DNA of 64,000 bases from Cryptomeria japonica. Taxonomy: Eukaryota; Streptophyta; Pinopsida; Cupressales; Cupressaceae. Where the stretch lies: NCBI RefSeq assembly GCF_030272615.1, contig NC_081406.1, positions 168,846,361 to 168,910,360 of the forward strand, given 5' to 3'. The first letter of the stretch is position 1. The number at the start of each line of letters is the position of its first letter. The position numbers and the translations under genes are program-made. Below, in pieces: positions 23,934 to 36,142 of this stretch. Below the pieces are notes generated by a model, which saw nothing but the letters and a program-made list of their open reading frames with translations, was not told the DNA's origin and searched no databases.

Positions 23934-26930
23934 ATGATGAAGAGGGAAGGTCCTAAGTTCAATAGAGATAACTTCAAAATATGGAAGGACAAAATGAAGA
24001 GCTATATCAAGAGTTTGGGTGCTCAACACTGGAGCTATGTTGAGAATGTCTATGTAATTCCCACTGACACTTTAACTGATGATCAGAAAAGAGAGATTCA
24101 AGAAAATGGACAAGTCATGGAAGCCCTTATTAGTAGTTTGTCTGATATTAAGTTTATTGATGTACAAGATAAGGACACTCCTAAAGATGTATGGGACACA
24201 TTGGAAACTATTTATGGCGGTGATGAGTATGTAAAGAAAGCTAAGGAAGAGAGCCTTAGAGGAAAATTTGAGGACATGAGGATGGTTGAAGGTGAAACCA
24301 TTCAACAATATGGTATAAGAATCAAGACTGTTGTTGGAGATATCAAGAACACTGGTGGAACAATTGATGATGTCATTGTTGTCAACAAAGTCTTGAGATC
24401 ATTGTTACCAGTCTATGCAATCAGAGTTGCAGCTATTAGGGAACTAAGGTCTATTAACAAAACCAAGGTATCCTTAGACTCTATCATTGCAAAGTTAACT
24501 AGATATGAGTTGAATAGCTATGATGGCAGTGTTCAGAAGACTGAGTCAGCTTTTAGATCATTTGTTGCACCAACCAGAAAAGGAAAAGAAGCAAGTACCA
24601 GTTATGAATCCATGCAAAGTAGAGGTATAGATGATGAAGAGATTCTAATGGAAATTAAAGCTCTTCTTGCCAAGAAACTTCCGAAAGGTACTGGAAAATA
24701 CAGAGGTAAGCTTCATTTAATTTTTTTTTCTTGCAATAAGATAGGACATATAGCTATTAACTGTCCTAACAATGACAATAAGGATAAACTAGAGAGGTTT
24801 ATAAAATATAAAGGAGGAAATAGAAGAAAATGTTTTGTTGTAGTAGATGAAGGTGTTACTGATGAAGAATCTGAGGATGAAGAGAATGACGACATAGTGT
24901 TTGTAGTTGTGAAGGAATAAGTGTCTGACAAGAAAGCACTTGTCTCTCACATTGACAACTCTAATGAATGGATAATTGATAGTGGTTGTTCTCACTACAT
25001 GACTAGTGATCGAAAAAACATTGTGTCCCTAGAAGAATGTGATGGAGGTGTTGTGAGATTCGGCAATGATGCACCATGCTTCGTAAAAGGAAAAGGATCC
25101 ATCTCATTGAATGAAAAGAGACGTGCAGATGATGTCTACTGGGTAGAAGGTCTTAAGCATAACCTGTTGAGTGTTGCTCAACTAAATGATAAAGGACTCA
25201 TTTTGGAGTTCAAAGGTGGAGTCTACAATATAATTGGAAAAAGTGGTGAACTTATTGCCACCGGTAAGCAGACTAGAGCTAACCTGTTTCAGTTAAATGC
25301 CAAGATAAGTTGGTGTCTGATGGCGAAGTTTGATGATAGTTGGATATGGTATAGGAGACTTTGTCATTTGAAATTTGATAATATTGTGAAGGCTAGTAAG
25401 ACTTGTCTCTCACATTGTCAACTTGGGAAGATGTCCTCCTCAACTTTCGAATGTAAGTCTTTTTCAGTAGAAAACTTACCTGATCTTGTGCATACTGATT
25501 TGTGTGGTCCTATGAAAACTAGAAGTATTCAGGGAGATAGGTATTTCATGATTTTTACTGATGACTACTCAAGAATTATGTGGGTTACATTCTTGAAAGA
25601 CAAGTTTGAGGAATTTGGAAATTTCAAAGCCTTTAGAACATTAGTAGAGAAGGAAAGTGGACAAAACATAAAATGCCTAAGAACTGATCAAGGAGATGAA
25701 TTCACTTTTGATGAATTCGAGAAGTACTATGAAGATAGAGGTATCAAGAGGTAGTTGTCTGCCCCAAGGACACCACAATAGAATGGCATAGTAGAAAGGA
25801 ATAATAGGACTGTAGTTGAAGTGGCTAGAACAATGCTGATCCAAGGAAAGGTTGCTCATACTTTTTGGAGAGAAGTGGTGAGCGCTGCAGTCTATACTAT
25901 GAACTGGGTACTCATCAAGAAAAGTAGAGTTAAAACTCCTTATGAGCATTGGATCGAGAAAACTCCCACTATGAGTTATTTTAAAGTGTTTGGTAGTAAG
26001 TGCTACATCAAGAGAGGTGAGCATCTGAGCAAGTTTGATGCTAAATGTGATGAAGGAATATTTCTAGGATATTCCACTAAGAGAAAATCTCTCAAGTGCT
26101 ACAATAATCGAACACAAAAAATTGTTGAGAGTATCAATGTCAAGGTTGATGAATCCCCTGAGGAACTTGAGGAAATCTGCAGTAAAGAAGTGGAAGATAA
26201 ACAAGGTATAGCCTTTTGGGAACTGGCTAAGAAAGAAATAATTAAAGACCTTAGTGTTCCTGTATTGGTAGAAGTTGCAGTAGGTGAAGAAGAAGAGGTA
26301 AGTGAAGAAAAAGAGTTAAAACTAGCAGAACTAGCTAGAGTCATTCCTAAGTATGTGAAACTACATCATGATCCGAAGCAAATCATAAAAGATAAAGATG
26401 TAGGGATACTCACAAGGAGAAAGGTGAAAGAAAAGTCTTGCATGATTTTTGAATTTGAACCCAAGACTTCCAGAGAAGCACTTATAGATGAAGACTAGAT
26501 TAAGGCAATGGAAGATGAGCTATAACAAAAAGAAAAGAATGCAACATGGTCCTTGGTACCTAGACCAGAACATAAGAATGTCATAGGTACCAAATGGGTT
26601 TTTAGGAATTAGCTAAATGAAGAAGGCACAGTTGTGAGGAACAAGGCAATACTTGTATGTAAAGGATACGCCCAGGAAGAGGGAGAAGACTATAGAGAAA
26701 CCTTTTTCTCCTGTGGCTAGAGTGGAAGGTGTTCAAATGCTACTTACATTTGCAGCATTCAAGGGATTTAAGGTTTATCAGAAAGAGTACCAGTCAATGA
26801 TTAGTAAGCTGTACTATGTTGTGCACAACAAACCAGATATTGTTCATGTAGTGGGCATAGTAGCTTGGTTTCAGAAAAGTCCAAGAGAATCAACTAAAGA
26901 TGTTTGCTCCACATCAGGTAGGTACTAGAG
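23934..26930 (+). pseudogene. Array I1 gag-pol, with two large internal deletions
   Basis: Starts at 23934 (MMKREGPKFNRDNFKIWKD). Gag is nearly intact for 328 codons, then TAA at 24918 where relatives read Glu. The knuckle has lost its first Cys (FFSCNKIGHIAINC). Protease DSG is kept (IIDSGCSHYM). Integrase core Asp and RTDQGDEF are present, with TAG at 25752 and 25779. The integrase zinc region lost about 60 bp and gained a 17-bp copy of nearby sequence (25401-25417). RT is mostly deleted: KGFKVYQ joins straight to EYQSMISKLYYVVH (~26780), and after FQKSPRES (~26890) the rest of RNase H is missing. A one-base insertion near 26703 shifts frame. Inactive. Confidence 0.92.
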
Positions 26931-27196
26931 TGTCAAATATTTCAGGGTTGATGTGTTGAAGGATGCTACTCCATAGGGGGAGTAGCATAATGGAGAATGG
27001 AAGCTTGTGCCTCCACTTTGGCATTGTTGTCAAAGGGGGAGAAGATATCTGATGTATGGGGAGAAGCTATTTGATGTATGGAGAGAAGATATCTGATGAT
27101 GCAAAATACATTGGTCTATGATGTTTACAGTTGCAATGCTACATTAAGTATTGCCATCAATGCCAAATGGGGATATTGTTGGCATATGATGGAGAT

Positions 27197-28601
27197 TTTT
27201 GGCATATGATGAACCAACATGTTGATATGATGATAGTGTATGTTGTCATTGATGTCAATAAGTACAAGTGAACCGTTATGTAGATTGGAAGAAGTTGGTG
27301 AACCGGTATAAAGAGATGCAGTGAACTAGTGTTTGGGTTTCACTAAGTGTGACTACCAGTTGGTAGTCTCATCTCTAGGGTTTCTAGTTTGGCAATTTCG
27401 CTTGTGTGATGCAACCAATGACATCCTGTGATGAGGTAGCTAAGAGATGAAGTTGAAATTGTGTTGCCATGTCAGCCTTGTGCATGTAAAGGATTTCCTT
27501 GAGGATCTTGCATGTGAAGATCGACTGCATTAAATGTCTACCTTGGGAATGAACATTCTTCTTAGCTGTATGAGAAGAAAGCGTGATGAGTTACTGATTT
27601 CTATGTATGGTGAAGAATAGATGATGTAGATTATCTAGTGATTTGTTTGAAATTGTATTGCGCTATGCAAAGTGTTTGGACGGTTAGGATTGGACCGCTT
27701 GTATTGTAAACCTAAAATTCTTAAGGTTTAGGGTTTATGCTACCGACCTAATTATTGTCTATAAGGTTGATGATGTTTGTTGCTGTAATTTGTTAGCAAA
27801 TGTTGTGTGTGTATCCGAGTGATGAGATACTTGCTAGACCAAAGAGGGAAAACTGCAGAGTGTGATTGCAGAGTAGAGGAATTAAAAAGGATCTGCCTTA
27901 GCATATAGTGTTGTTATCAAATAAAAGATTTACCTGTTGTCTTCTAACCATTTCAACAGAAGGAAAATCCCTTTTTCGGGTAACTTTAATGGGCTTACTA
28001 TAAATCCTTTAACCAGGTGACTCAAGTTCATTGAGTGCTTTAAATCCTCTAGAAAGGTAACCTTTAACAAGGTTTCAACCTTTAATAGGGTATATAGCCA
28101 TCCCTTAACCGGGTGATCTTTAACAGGATTGGTTCCTAACAGAACCTTATTGTAAAGTCTTTAACCAGACTAGACTCCTAATAGAGCAAGTTTCAAAGAG
28201 TTCAAAAACAAGTTTGTGGTTATTCATCCCCACTGTGGTTTTTGCCATTTGGGTTTCCACGTGAAAAATTTGTGTGTCATGAGTTGTGCATTTTTATTTT
28301 TTGTTTAAGTGATTATGCATGCAGAGCTAATGGTTATGGTATTGTTCACACACCACTTGCACATGTTTTTGGGTGAAATAGTTATCAAGTATTAAATATA
28401 ACTGAAGGGTTAATTTTTACTGGTTTATGTTGTCTAAGGTTATACTGTGTTTAACCGGTATTGCCATGGTTAAGTTTAGTAATGAAGATAACTGGTTCGC
28501 ATTGTTTTAACTTGATAAGTTGTGTAGAAATTTTTGTATTTAGTGATTCACCCCCCCTCTCAGTACCAGTTAGGGTATCTATTGTTCATCATTATTCATC
28601 A
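27197..28601 (+). repeat. Array LTR-b, shared middle LTR
   Basis: 1,405 bp, starting TTTTGG (from TGTTGG) and ending TTCATCA, followed by primer-binding site attggtgtcagagcaa (28602-28617). It serves as the 3' LTR of I1 and the 5' LTR of I2. It is preceded by a duplicated fragment of the LTR start (ggcatatgatggagat, 27181-27196), also found before LTR-c. Confidence 0.95.
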
Positions 28602-28672
28602 ATTGGTGTCAGAGCAACTCCAGGTTCTTGGTGATATAAGCTTAACTGCTTGAGGTAAAAGATCCTACCTTA

Positions 28673-31600
28673 ATGATGAAGAGGGAAGGTCCTAAGTTAA
28701 ATAGAGATAACTTAAAAATATGGAAGGACATAATGAATATCTATATCAAAAGTTTGGGTGCTCAACACTGGAGCTATGTTGAGAATGTCTATATAATTCC
28801 CACTTGCACTTTAACCAATGATCAGAAAAGAGAGATTCAAGAAAATGGACAAGTCATGGAAGCCCTTATTAGCAGTTTGTCTGATATTGAGTTCATTGAT
28901 GTACAAGATTAGGACACTCCTAAAGATGTATGGGACATATTAGAAACTATTTATGGTAGTGATGAGCATGTAAAGCAAGCTAAGGAAGAGAGCCTTAGAG
29001 GAAAATTTGAGGACATGAGGATGGTTGAAGGTGAGACCATTCAACAATATGGTATAAGAATCAAGACTATTGTTGGAGATATCAAGAGCACTGGTGGAAC
29101 AATTGATGATGCCATTGTTGTCAGTAAAGTCTTGAGATCATTGTTACCAGTCTATGCTATCAAAGTTGCTGCTATTCAGGAACTAAGGTCTATTAAAAAA
29201 ACCAAGGTATCCTTAGACTCTATCATTGCAAAGTTAACTGGATATGAGTTGAATAGCTATGATGGCAGTGTTCAGAAGACTGAGTCATCTTTTAGAGCAT
29301 CTGTTGCACCAACCAGAAAAGGAAAAGAAGCAAGTACCAGTTATGAATCCATGCAAAGTAGAGGTATGGATGATGAAGAGATTGTGATGGAATTCAAAGC
29401 TCTTCTTGCCAAGAGACTTCCAAAAGGTACTGCAAAATATAGAGGTAAGCTTCCTTTAAAATGTTTTTCTTGCAATAAGATAGGACATATAGTTGTTAAC
29501 TATCCTAACAATGACAATAAGGATAAACCGGAGAGGTTTAGAAAATATAAAGGAGGAAATAGAAGAAATTTTCTTGTTGTAGTATATGAAGGTGTTACTG
29601 ATGAAGAATCTAAGGATGAAGAGAACAAGGACATAGTGTTTGTAGCTATGAAGGAAGAAGTGTCTGACAAGAAAGAACTTGTCTCTCACATTAAAAACTC
29701 TAATGAATGGATAATTGATAGTGGTTGTTCTCACCACATGACCAGTGATCAGAAAAAGTTTCTATCTCTAGAAGAATATGATGGAGGTATTGTGAGATTC
29801 GGCAATGATGCACCATGCTTGGTAAAAGGAAAAGGATGCATCTCACTGAATTGAAAGAGAAGTGCTAATGATGTCTATTGGGTAGAAGGTCTTAAGCATA
29901 ACCTATTGAGTGTTGCTCAGCTAAATGATAAAGGACTCGTTCTGGAGTTCAAAGGTGGAGTCTACAATATAATTAGAAAAAGTGGTGAACTTATTGCCAC
30001 CGGTAAGTAGACCAAAGGTAACCTATTTTAGTTGTTCTCACCACATGACCGGTGATCAAAAAAAGTTTCTATCTCTTGAAGAATATGATGCAGGTGTTGT
30101 GAGATTCGGCAATGATGCACCATGCTTGGTAAAAGGAAAAGGATCCATCTCACTGGATCAAAAGAGAAGTGTGGATGATGTCTATTGGGTAGAACATCTT
30201 AAGCATAACCTATTGAGTGTTGCTCAGCTAAATGATAAAGGACTCATTCTGGAGTTCAAAGGTGGAGTCTACAATATAATTGGAAAAAGTGGTGAACTTA
30301 TTGCCACCAGTAGTAGACCAGAGGTAACCTGTTTCAGTTGAATGCTAAGATAAGTTGGTGTCTGATGGAGAAGTTTGATGATAGTTGGATATGGCATAGG
30401 AGACTTTGTCATATGAAATTTTATAATATTGTGAAGGCTAGTAAGATCAAGGCAATAAGAGGATTACCCTTGCTGAACAAACCGGAGAATTCTTTGGGCA
30501 GAGTGTCAAATTTGGAATATGTCCTCCTCAACTTTCAAAGATAAGTCTTTTTCAGTAGAAAACTTGCTTGATCTTGTGCATACTGATTTGTGTGGTCCTA
30601 TGAAAAATAGAAGTATTCAGGGAGATAGGTGTTTCATGATTCTTACTGATGATTGCTCAAGAATGATGTGGGTTACATTCTTGAAAGACAAGTCTAAGGT
30701 GTTTGGAAAGTTCAAAGCCTTTAGAACATTAGTAGAGAAGGAAAGTGGACAAAAGATAAAATGCCTAAGAACTGATCAAGGAGATGAATTCACTTTTGAT
30801 TAATTCAAAAAGTACTATGAAGATAGCAGTATCAAGAGGCAGTTGTCTACCCCAAGGACACCACAACAGAATGGCATAGCAGAAAGGAATAACAAGACTG
30901 TAGTTGAAGGGGCTAGAACAATGTTGATCCAAGGAAAGGTTGCTCATAATTTTTGGAGAGAAGTGGTGAGCACTGCAGTCTATACTATGAACCGATTACT
31001 CATCAAGAAAGGTCGAGTTAAAACTCCTTATGAGTATTAGACTAGGAAAACTCCCACTGTGAGTTATTTTAAAGTGTTTGGTGGTAAGTGTTACATCAAG
31101 AGAGGTGAACATCTGAGCAAGTTTGATGCTAAATGCGACGAAGGAATATTTCTGGGATATTCCAATAAGAGAAAAGCTCTCAAGTACTACAACAATCGAA
31201 CACAGAAAATTGTTGAGAATATCAATGTCAGGGTTGATGAATCCCCTGAGGAACCTAAGGAAATCTGTAGCAAGGAAGTGGAAGATGAACAAGGTATAGC
31301 CTTCTAGGAACCGGTTAAGAAAGAAACAAGTAAAGACCTCAGTGTTCCTGTACTGGTAGAAGCTATAGTAGGTGAAGAAGAAGAGGTAAGTGTAGAAGAA
31401 GAGGAAAAACTAGTAGAACCAGCTAGAGTCATTCCTAGGTATGTGAAACTACATCATGATCCAAAGCAAATCATAGGAGATAAAGATGCAAGGATACTCA
31501 CAAGGAGAAAGGTGAAAGAAAACTCTTGCATGAATTTTGAATTTGAGCCCAAGACTTCTAGAGAAGCACTTATAGATGAAGACTGGATTAAGGCAATGGA

Positions 31601-33081
31601 AGAGGAGCTAGAACAAATAGAAAAGAATGCAACATGGTCCTTGGTACCCAAACCAAAACACAAGAATGCCATAGGTACCAAATGGATCTTCAGGAATAAG
31701 CTAAATGAAGAAGGCACAGTTGTGAGGAACAAGGCAAGACTTGTATACAAATGATACACTCAGGAAGAAGGAGAAGACTATGGAGAAACCTTTTCTCCTA
31801 TGGTTAGATTGGAAGGTGTTCGAATGCTACTTGCATTTGTAGCATTCAAGGGATTTAAGGTTTATCAGATGGATGTGAAGTCTGCATTCTTGAATGGAAT
31901 CCTGGAAGAGGAAGTGTACATTGAGCAACCAGATGGGTTTGCCTTATCAAAAGATAGTAACATGGTGAGTAGATTACATAAAGCCCTGTATGGATTAAAA
32001 CAAGCACCTAGGGCATGGTATGAATGGTTATAGTCTCATCTTGTGAAGATAGCATTTCAGAGAACAAGTGAGGATAGCAACATCTACCTAAAATCTGAAG
32101 GTGATCAGATTCTGATCTGTGAAGTATTTGTAGATGACATAATCTTTGGAGGAGATGACAAAATGAGTCATGCTTTTGCAGATGAAATGAAGAAAGAGTT
32201 TGAGATGTCTCTGATTAGAGAGATAAAGTTCTTCATTGGTTTACAGATTCAACAAATGAAAGAGGGTATCTTTATTACTCAGTCCAAGTATGGCAAAGAG
32301 GTATTAAAGACCTTTGGCATGGAGGAGAGAAAACCGGTTGGTATACTGATGGTGACTGGATGTAAACTGACTAAGGAAGATGATTCAATGTTGGTGAATG
32401 GGAAAGAGTACCGGTCAATGATTGGTAAGTTGCACTATGTTGTACATAGCAGACTAGATATTGCTCATTCAGCGGGCATAGTAGCTCGGTTTTAGAAAAG
32501 TCCAAGAGAATCCCACTTGGTAGTTGTCAAGCAAATTCTTAGATATCTCAAAGGAACCGTTGACTATTGATTGTGGTATCCATATAATGGTGACTTTAAT
32601 CTCAAAGTATATACCTTTACCGATTGGGTAGGTAATGTAGATGACCAAAAGAGGACAACTAGTGGAGCATTCTTTCTTGGTGGAAGACTAGTCTCTTGGA
32701 CAAGCAAGAAGCAGAGTTGTACTTCTCAGTCTATAGTTGAAGCAAAATATGTGGCAGCATTTATGAATTGCACTCAAGCAATCTAGTTGAAACATGTATT
32801 GGAAGGTTTCAAAGTTCCTATATCTGAACCGGTGAGTATATTTTGTGACAATACTAGTGTAATAAATATTTCCAAGAATCTGGTATTGCATGCTAGAACT
32901 AAGCACATTGATCTCAAGTACCATTTCTTGAGAGAGAGGGTTCAGGATAAGGAGGTTGTACTAGAACATATTTCCAGTAACGAGTAGCTAGCAGATATAT
33001 TCATTAAACCCTTACTGAAGACTACTTTTATCTATTTTTTGAAGTGAATTAGGGGTTCTGCCCCTTCATGAAGTCAACTAA
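28673..33081 (+). pseudogene. Array I2 gag-pol, full length with internal tandem duplication
   Basis: Gag from 28673 (MMKREGPKLNRDNLKIWKD), TAG at 28910, knuckle CFSCNKIGHIVVNY (last Cys lost), protease IIDSGCSHHMTSD. A 307-bp tandem duplication (29724-30030 and 30031-30337) repeats the region just after the protease motif. A frame change near 30510 is followed by the integrase core (ILTDDCSRMM, RTDQGDEF, PQQNGIAERNN), RT ([32 protein letters not shown]) and RNase H (FTDWVG, VEAKYVAA, CDNTSVINISKN). Stops at 30801, 31038, 31305, 31752, 32031, 32493, 32568, 32784 and 32985; a further shift near 33036. Inactive. Confidence 0.92.
29724..30337 (+). repeat. 307-bp tandem duplication within I2 pol
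   Basis: Two adjacent copies beginning gttgttctcaccacatgacc at 29724 and 30031. Each covers the SHHM motif to the LFQL-like region. Absent from I1, B1 and A elements, so it arose in this copy. Confidence 0.92.
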
Positions 33082-33357
33082 ATTTGTGTGCTCCACATCA
33101 GTCAGGTACTACAGTGTCAAATCTTTCAGGATTGATGTGTTGAAGGATGCTACTCCATAGGGGGAGCAGCATAGTGGAGAATGGAAGCTTGTGCCTCCAC
33201 TTTGGCATTGTTGTCAAAGGGGGAGCAGATATTTGATGTATGGGGAGAAGATATAATTGATACAAAATACATTGGTCTATGATGTTTACAGTTGCAATGC
33301 TACACTGTTTATTGCCATCAATGCCAAATGGGGAGATTGGTGGCATATGATGGAGAT

Positions 33358-34759
33358 TGTTGGCATATGATGAACCAACATGTTGATATGATGATAGTGT
33401 ATGTTGTCATTGATGTCAATAAGTACAAGTGAACCGGTATGTAGATTGGAAGAAGTTGGTGAACCGGTATGAAGAGATGCAGTGAACCAGTGTCTGGGTT
33501 TCACTAAGTGTGACTACCGGTTGGTAGTCTCAGCTCTAGGGTTTCCTGGTTTGGCAATTTCACTTGTGTGATGCAACCGATGATATCCTGTGATGAGGTA
33601 GCTAAGAGATAGAAAATAAAATCGTGATGCCACATTAGCCTTATACACGTGAAGGATTTCCTTGAGGATCTTGCATGTGAAGATCGACTGCATTAAATGT
33701 CAACCTTGGGATTGAACATTCTTCTTAGTGGTATGAGAAGAAAGCATGACGAGTTACTGATTTCTATGTGCAATGAAGAATGGACGATGGAGATTATCTA
33801 GTGATCTGTTTGAAATCGTATTACTCTATGCAGAGTGTTTGGACGGTCAGGATTAGACTGCCTTTATTGTAAACCTAAAATGCTTAAGGTTTAGGGTTTA
33901 TGCTACCGACCTAATTGTTGTCTATAAGGTCGATAATGTTTGTTATTGTAAGTTGTTGGCAAATGTTGTGTGTGTATCTGAGTGATGAGATACTTGCCAG
34001 ACCAGAGAGAGAAAACTGCAGAGTGTGATTGTAGAGTAGAGGATTTGAAAATGATTTGCCTTAGCATATAGTGTTGTTATCAGATCAAAGCTTTACTTGT
34101 TGTCTTCTAACCATTTTAACAGAAGGAAAATCCCTTTGTCGGGTAGCCTTAACAGGCTTACTGTAAATCCTTTAACCAGGTGACTCAAGTTCATTGAGTT
34201 CTTTAAATCCTCTAGCAAGGTAACCTTTAACAAGGTTTCAACCTTTAATAGGGTATATAGCCATCCCTTAACCGGGTGATCTTTAACAGGATCGGTTCCT
34301 AGCATAACCTTATTGTAAATTCTTTAACCAGACTAGGCTCCTAACAGAGCGAGCTTCAAAAGAGTTAAAAAACAAGGTTGTGGGTATTCATCCCCACCGT
34401 GGTTTTTCCCATTTGGGTTTCCACATGAAAAAACTGTGTCATGAGTTGTACATTTTTTTTTTTAAAGTGATTATGCATGCAGAGCTAATGGTTATGGTAT
34501 TGTTGACACACCACTTACACATGTTTTTGGGTGAAGTAGTTATCAAGTATTGAATATAACTGAAGGGTTAATTTTTATTGGTTTATGTTGTCTGAGGTTT
34601 TACTGTGTTTAACTGGTATTGCCATGGTTAAGTTCAGTAATGAAGATAATTGGTTATCATTGTTTTAACTTGATAAGTTATGGGGAAGTTTTTGTATGTA
34701 CTAATTCACTCCCCCTCTCACTACCAGTTAGGGTATCTGTTGTTCATCATTATTCATCA
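33358..34759 (+). repeat. Array LTR-c
   Basis: 1,402 bp, TGTTGG...TTCATCA, followed by the taaca duplication and the resumed B2 LTR. Preceded by gggagattggtggcatatgatggagat, the same partial duplication seen before LTR-b. Confidence 0.94.
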
Positions 34760-35320
34760 TAACATGGTTTCAACCTTTAATAGAGTATATAGCGATATTT
34801 TAACTGGGTGATCTTTAACAGGATCAGTTCATAACAGAACCTTATTGTAGAGTCTTTAATCGAACTAGGCTCCTAATAGAGCGAGCTTCAAAAGAGTTCA
34901 AAAAAAAGCTTGTGGGTATTCATCCCCACCATAGTTTTTCCCATTTGGGTTTCCACGTGAAAAATCTATGTGTCATGAGTTGCGCAGTTTTCATATGATG
35001 TTTAAGAAGTCTTTTTTTAGGTGAATATGCATGCAAAGCTAATGGTTATGGTATTACTGATACAACACATGTATGAGTATATTGGTGAAGTAGTTATCAA
35101 GTGTTGAATGTTATTTCAAGTATTCAATTTTACTAGTTTAGCTATCTGAATTATTACTATGTTTAACTGGTATTGCCATGGTTAAGTTCAATGATGAAGA
35201 CAACCGGTTTGCATTGTTTTAACTTGAGAAGTTGTTGAGAAATTTTTTGTCTATACTAATTCACCCCCCACTCTCAGTACCAGTTAGGGTGTTTGTTGTT
35301 CATCATTATTCATCAAATTT

Positions 35321-36142
35321 AACAACTGACATTCAAGTCATCTGACAGACAAGGGAAATCGACAAACTAGGAACCGATATATGAGGCCGACATAGAACAT
35401 TGATCCAACAAGTCTACATGACTACAATCAACGACATCGGTCACAAAGTCATTTTTGTCTAGGCAGACATGTAAATATATTATAATGTCATTGTAAGCTG
35501 ACATAAGTCATTCATGTTTATGTTTGGGAAGGGTATTTAAGTCAATCTGGCTAGGTATTTTGGAGATACATAAAGAGAGCAGGAGTATATAGTGGTGTGC
35601 TATTGTGCGAGCAATATTAATCAATTGAATGCGAATATAATATCTTGTAGTCGGTCTTGGTTATTGGTTTAGATGTTTGGGATGAGAAGTAAGTTACCAG
35701 TAAAGGAGGATATATTGAAAACCTATATAGACAGTGCTTGAACTAGGACTCATCCAACCTAGCAGATGCATTCTCTGAGTTCAAAATTTTGTTTGTAAAC
35801 TAGTATTTGGTGTTTGTAGTTAGTGGCTCCTTTTGTGATGAGCAATGCGCTCTAGGTTGTTGGCCTTCCTGCATGTGCAGGCCCCTATTGTAATATTCAT
35901 TCATTTGGCCAATGGATAGATATTGTGTGTCACCAATCCTACTGTGGTTTTTCCTCTTTGAGGGTTTCCATGTATAAATCTTTGTGTTATGGTGTATGTT
36001 CTTGTGGTGGCATCATTTCTACTTAATGTTATATTCTTTTATGGTTACCGGTTACTGAATTACTTTGTTAATAAGGTTAAAATTGATCTTACCTGGTAGA
36101 ACACTGATTCACCCCCCCCCCTCTCAGTGTTCTTGGATTCCA
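35321..36142 (+). repeat. E3 3' LTR, second fragment
   Basis: Aligns to the left E3 LTR from ~9387 to its end. The terminal CCAACA reads CCA followed directly by the flanking repeat, so about three bases are missing. It carries a perfect 10-bp hairpin (36098-36107 with 36124-36133) around a C10-type loop. Confidence 0.92.

Larger units (their letters stand above)
22472..34759 (+). mobile_element. Tandem copia array: LTR-int-LTR-int-LTR
   Basis: LTR-a 22472-23862, internal I1 23863-27196, LTR-b 27197-28601, internal I2 28602-33357, LTR-c 33358-34759. A perfect taaca duplication flanks only the outer ends (22467-22471 and 34760-34764), so the 12.3-kb block behaves as one insertion. It lies inside the B2 solo LTR, whose sequence continues on both sides. 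It represents a B subfamily whose LTR starts tgttggcatatgatgaaccaacatgttgatatg. Confidence 0.93.
21587..35315 (+). mobile_element. B2: solo LTR of the B family, split by a tandem array
   Basis: LTR sequence 21587-22471 continued at 34765-35315, about 1,436 bp in total, TGTTGG...TTCATCA, with no internal region of its own. It lies in the E3 right LTR. Flanks gattc (21582-21586) and aattt (35316-35320) agree at three of five positions and align to the expected site in the left E3 LTR, so they are probably a decayed TSD. A solo LTR arises by recombination between the two LTRs of one element. Confidence 0.85.
9279..36142 (+). mobile_element. E3: LTR element with gag-like ORF and unknown ORF, no pol seen
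   Basis: Left LTR 9279-10214, primer-binding site at 10215, ORF1 10283-11430, ORF2 from 11810, polypurine tract at 21470-21482, right LTR 21483-21586 continued at 35321-36142. Without nested insertions it is about 6 kb. I see no protease DSG, integrase DDE, RT or RNase H motif, so it is probably non-autonomous. It is interrupted by B1 (13371-20507) inside ORF2 and by a solo LTR (21587-35315) inside its right LTR. It is flanked by a 99-bp direct repeat instead of the usual 5 bp. LTR ends are TGTTGG...CCAACA on the left; the right LTR lacks the last bases. Confidence 0.85.
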
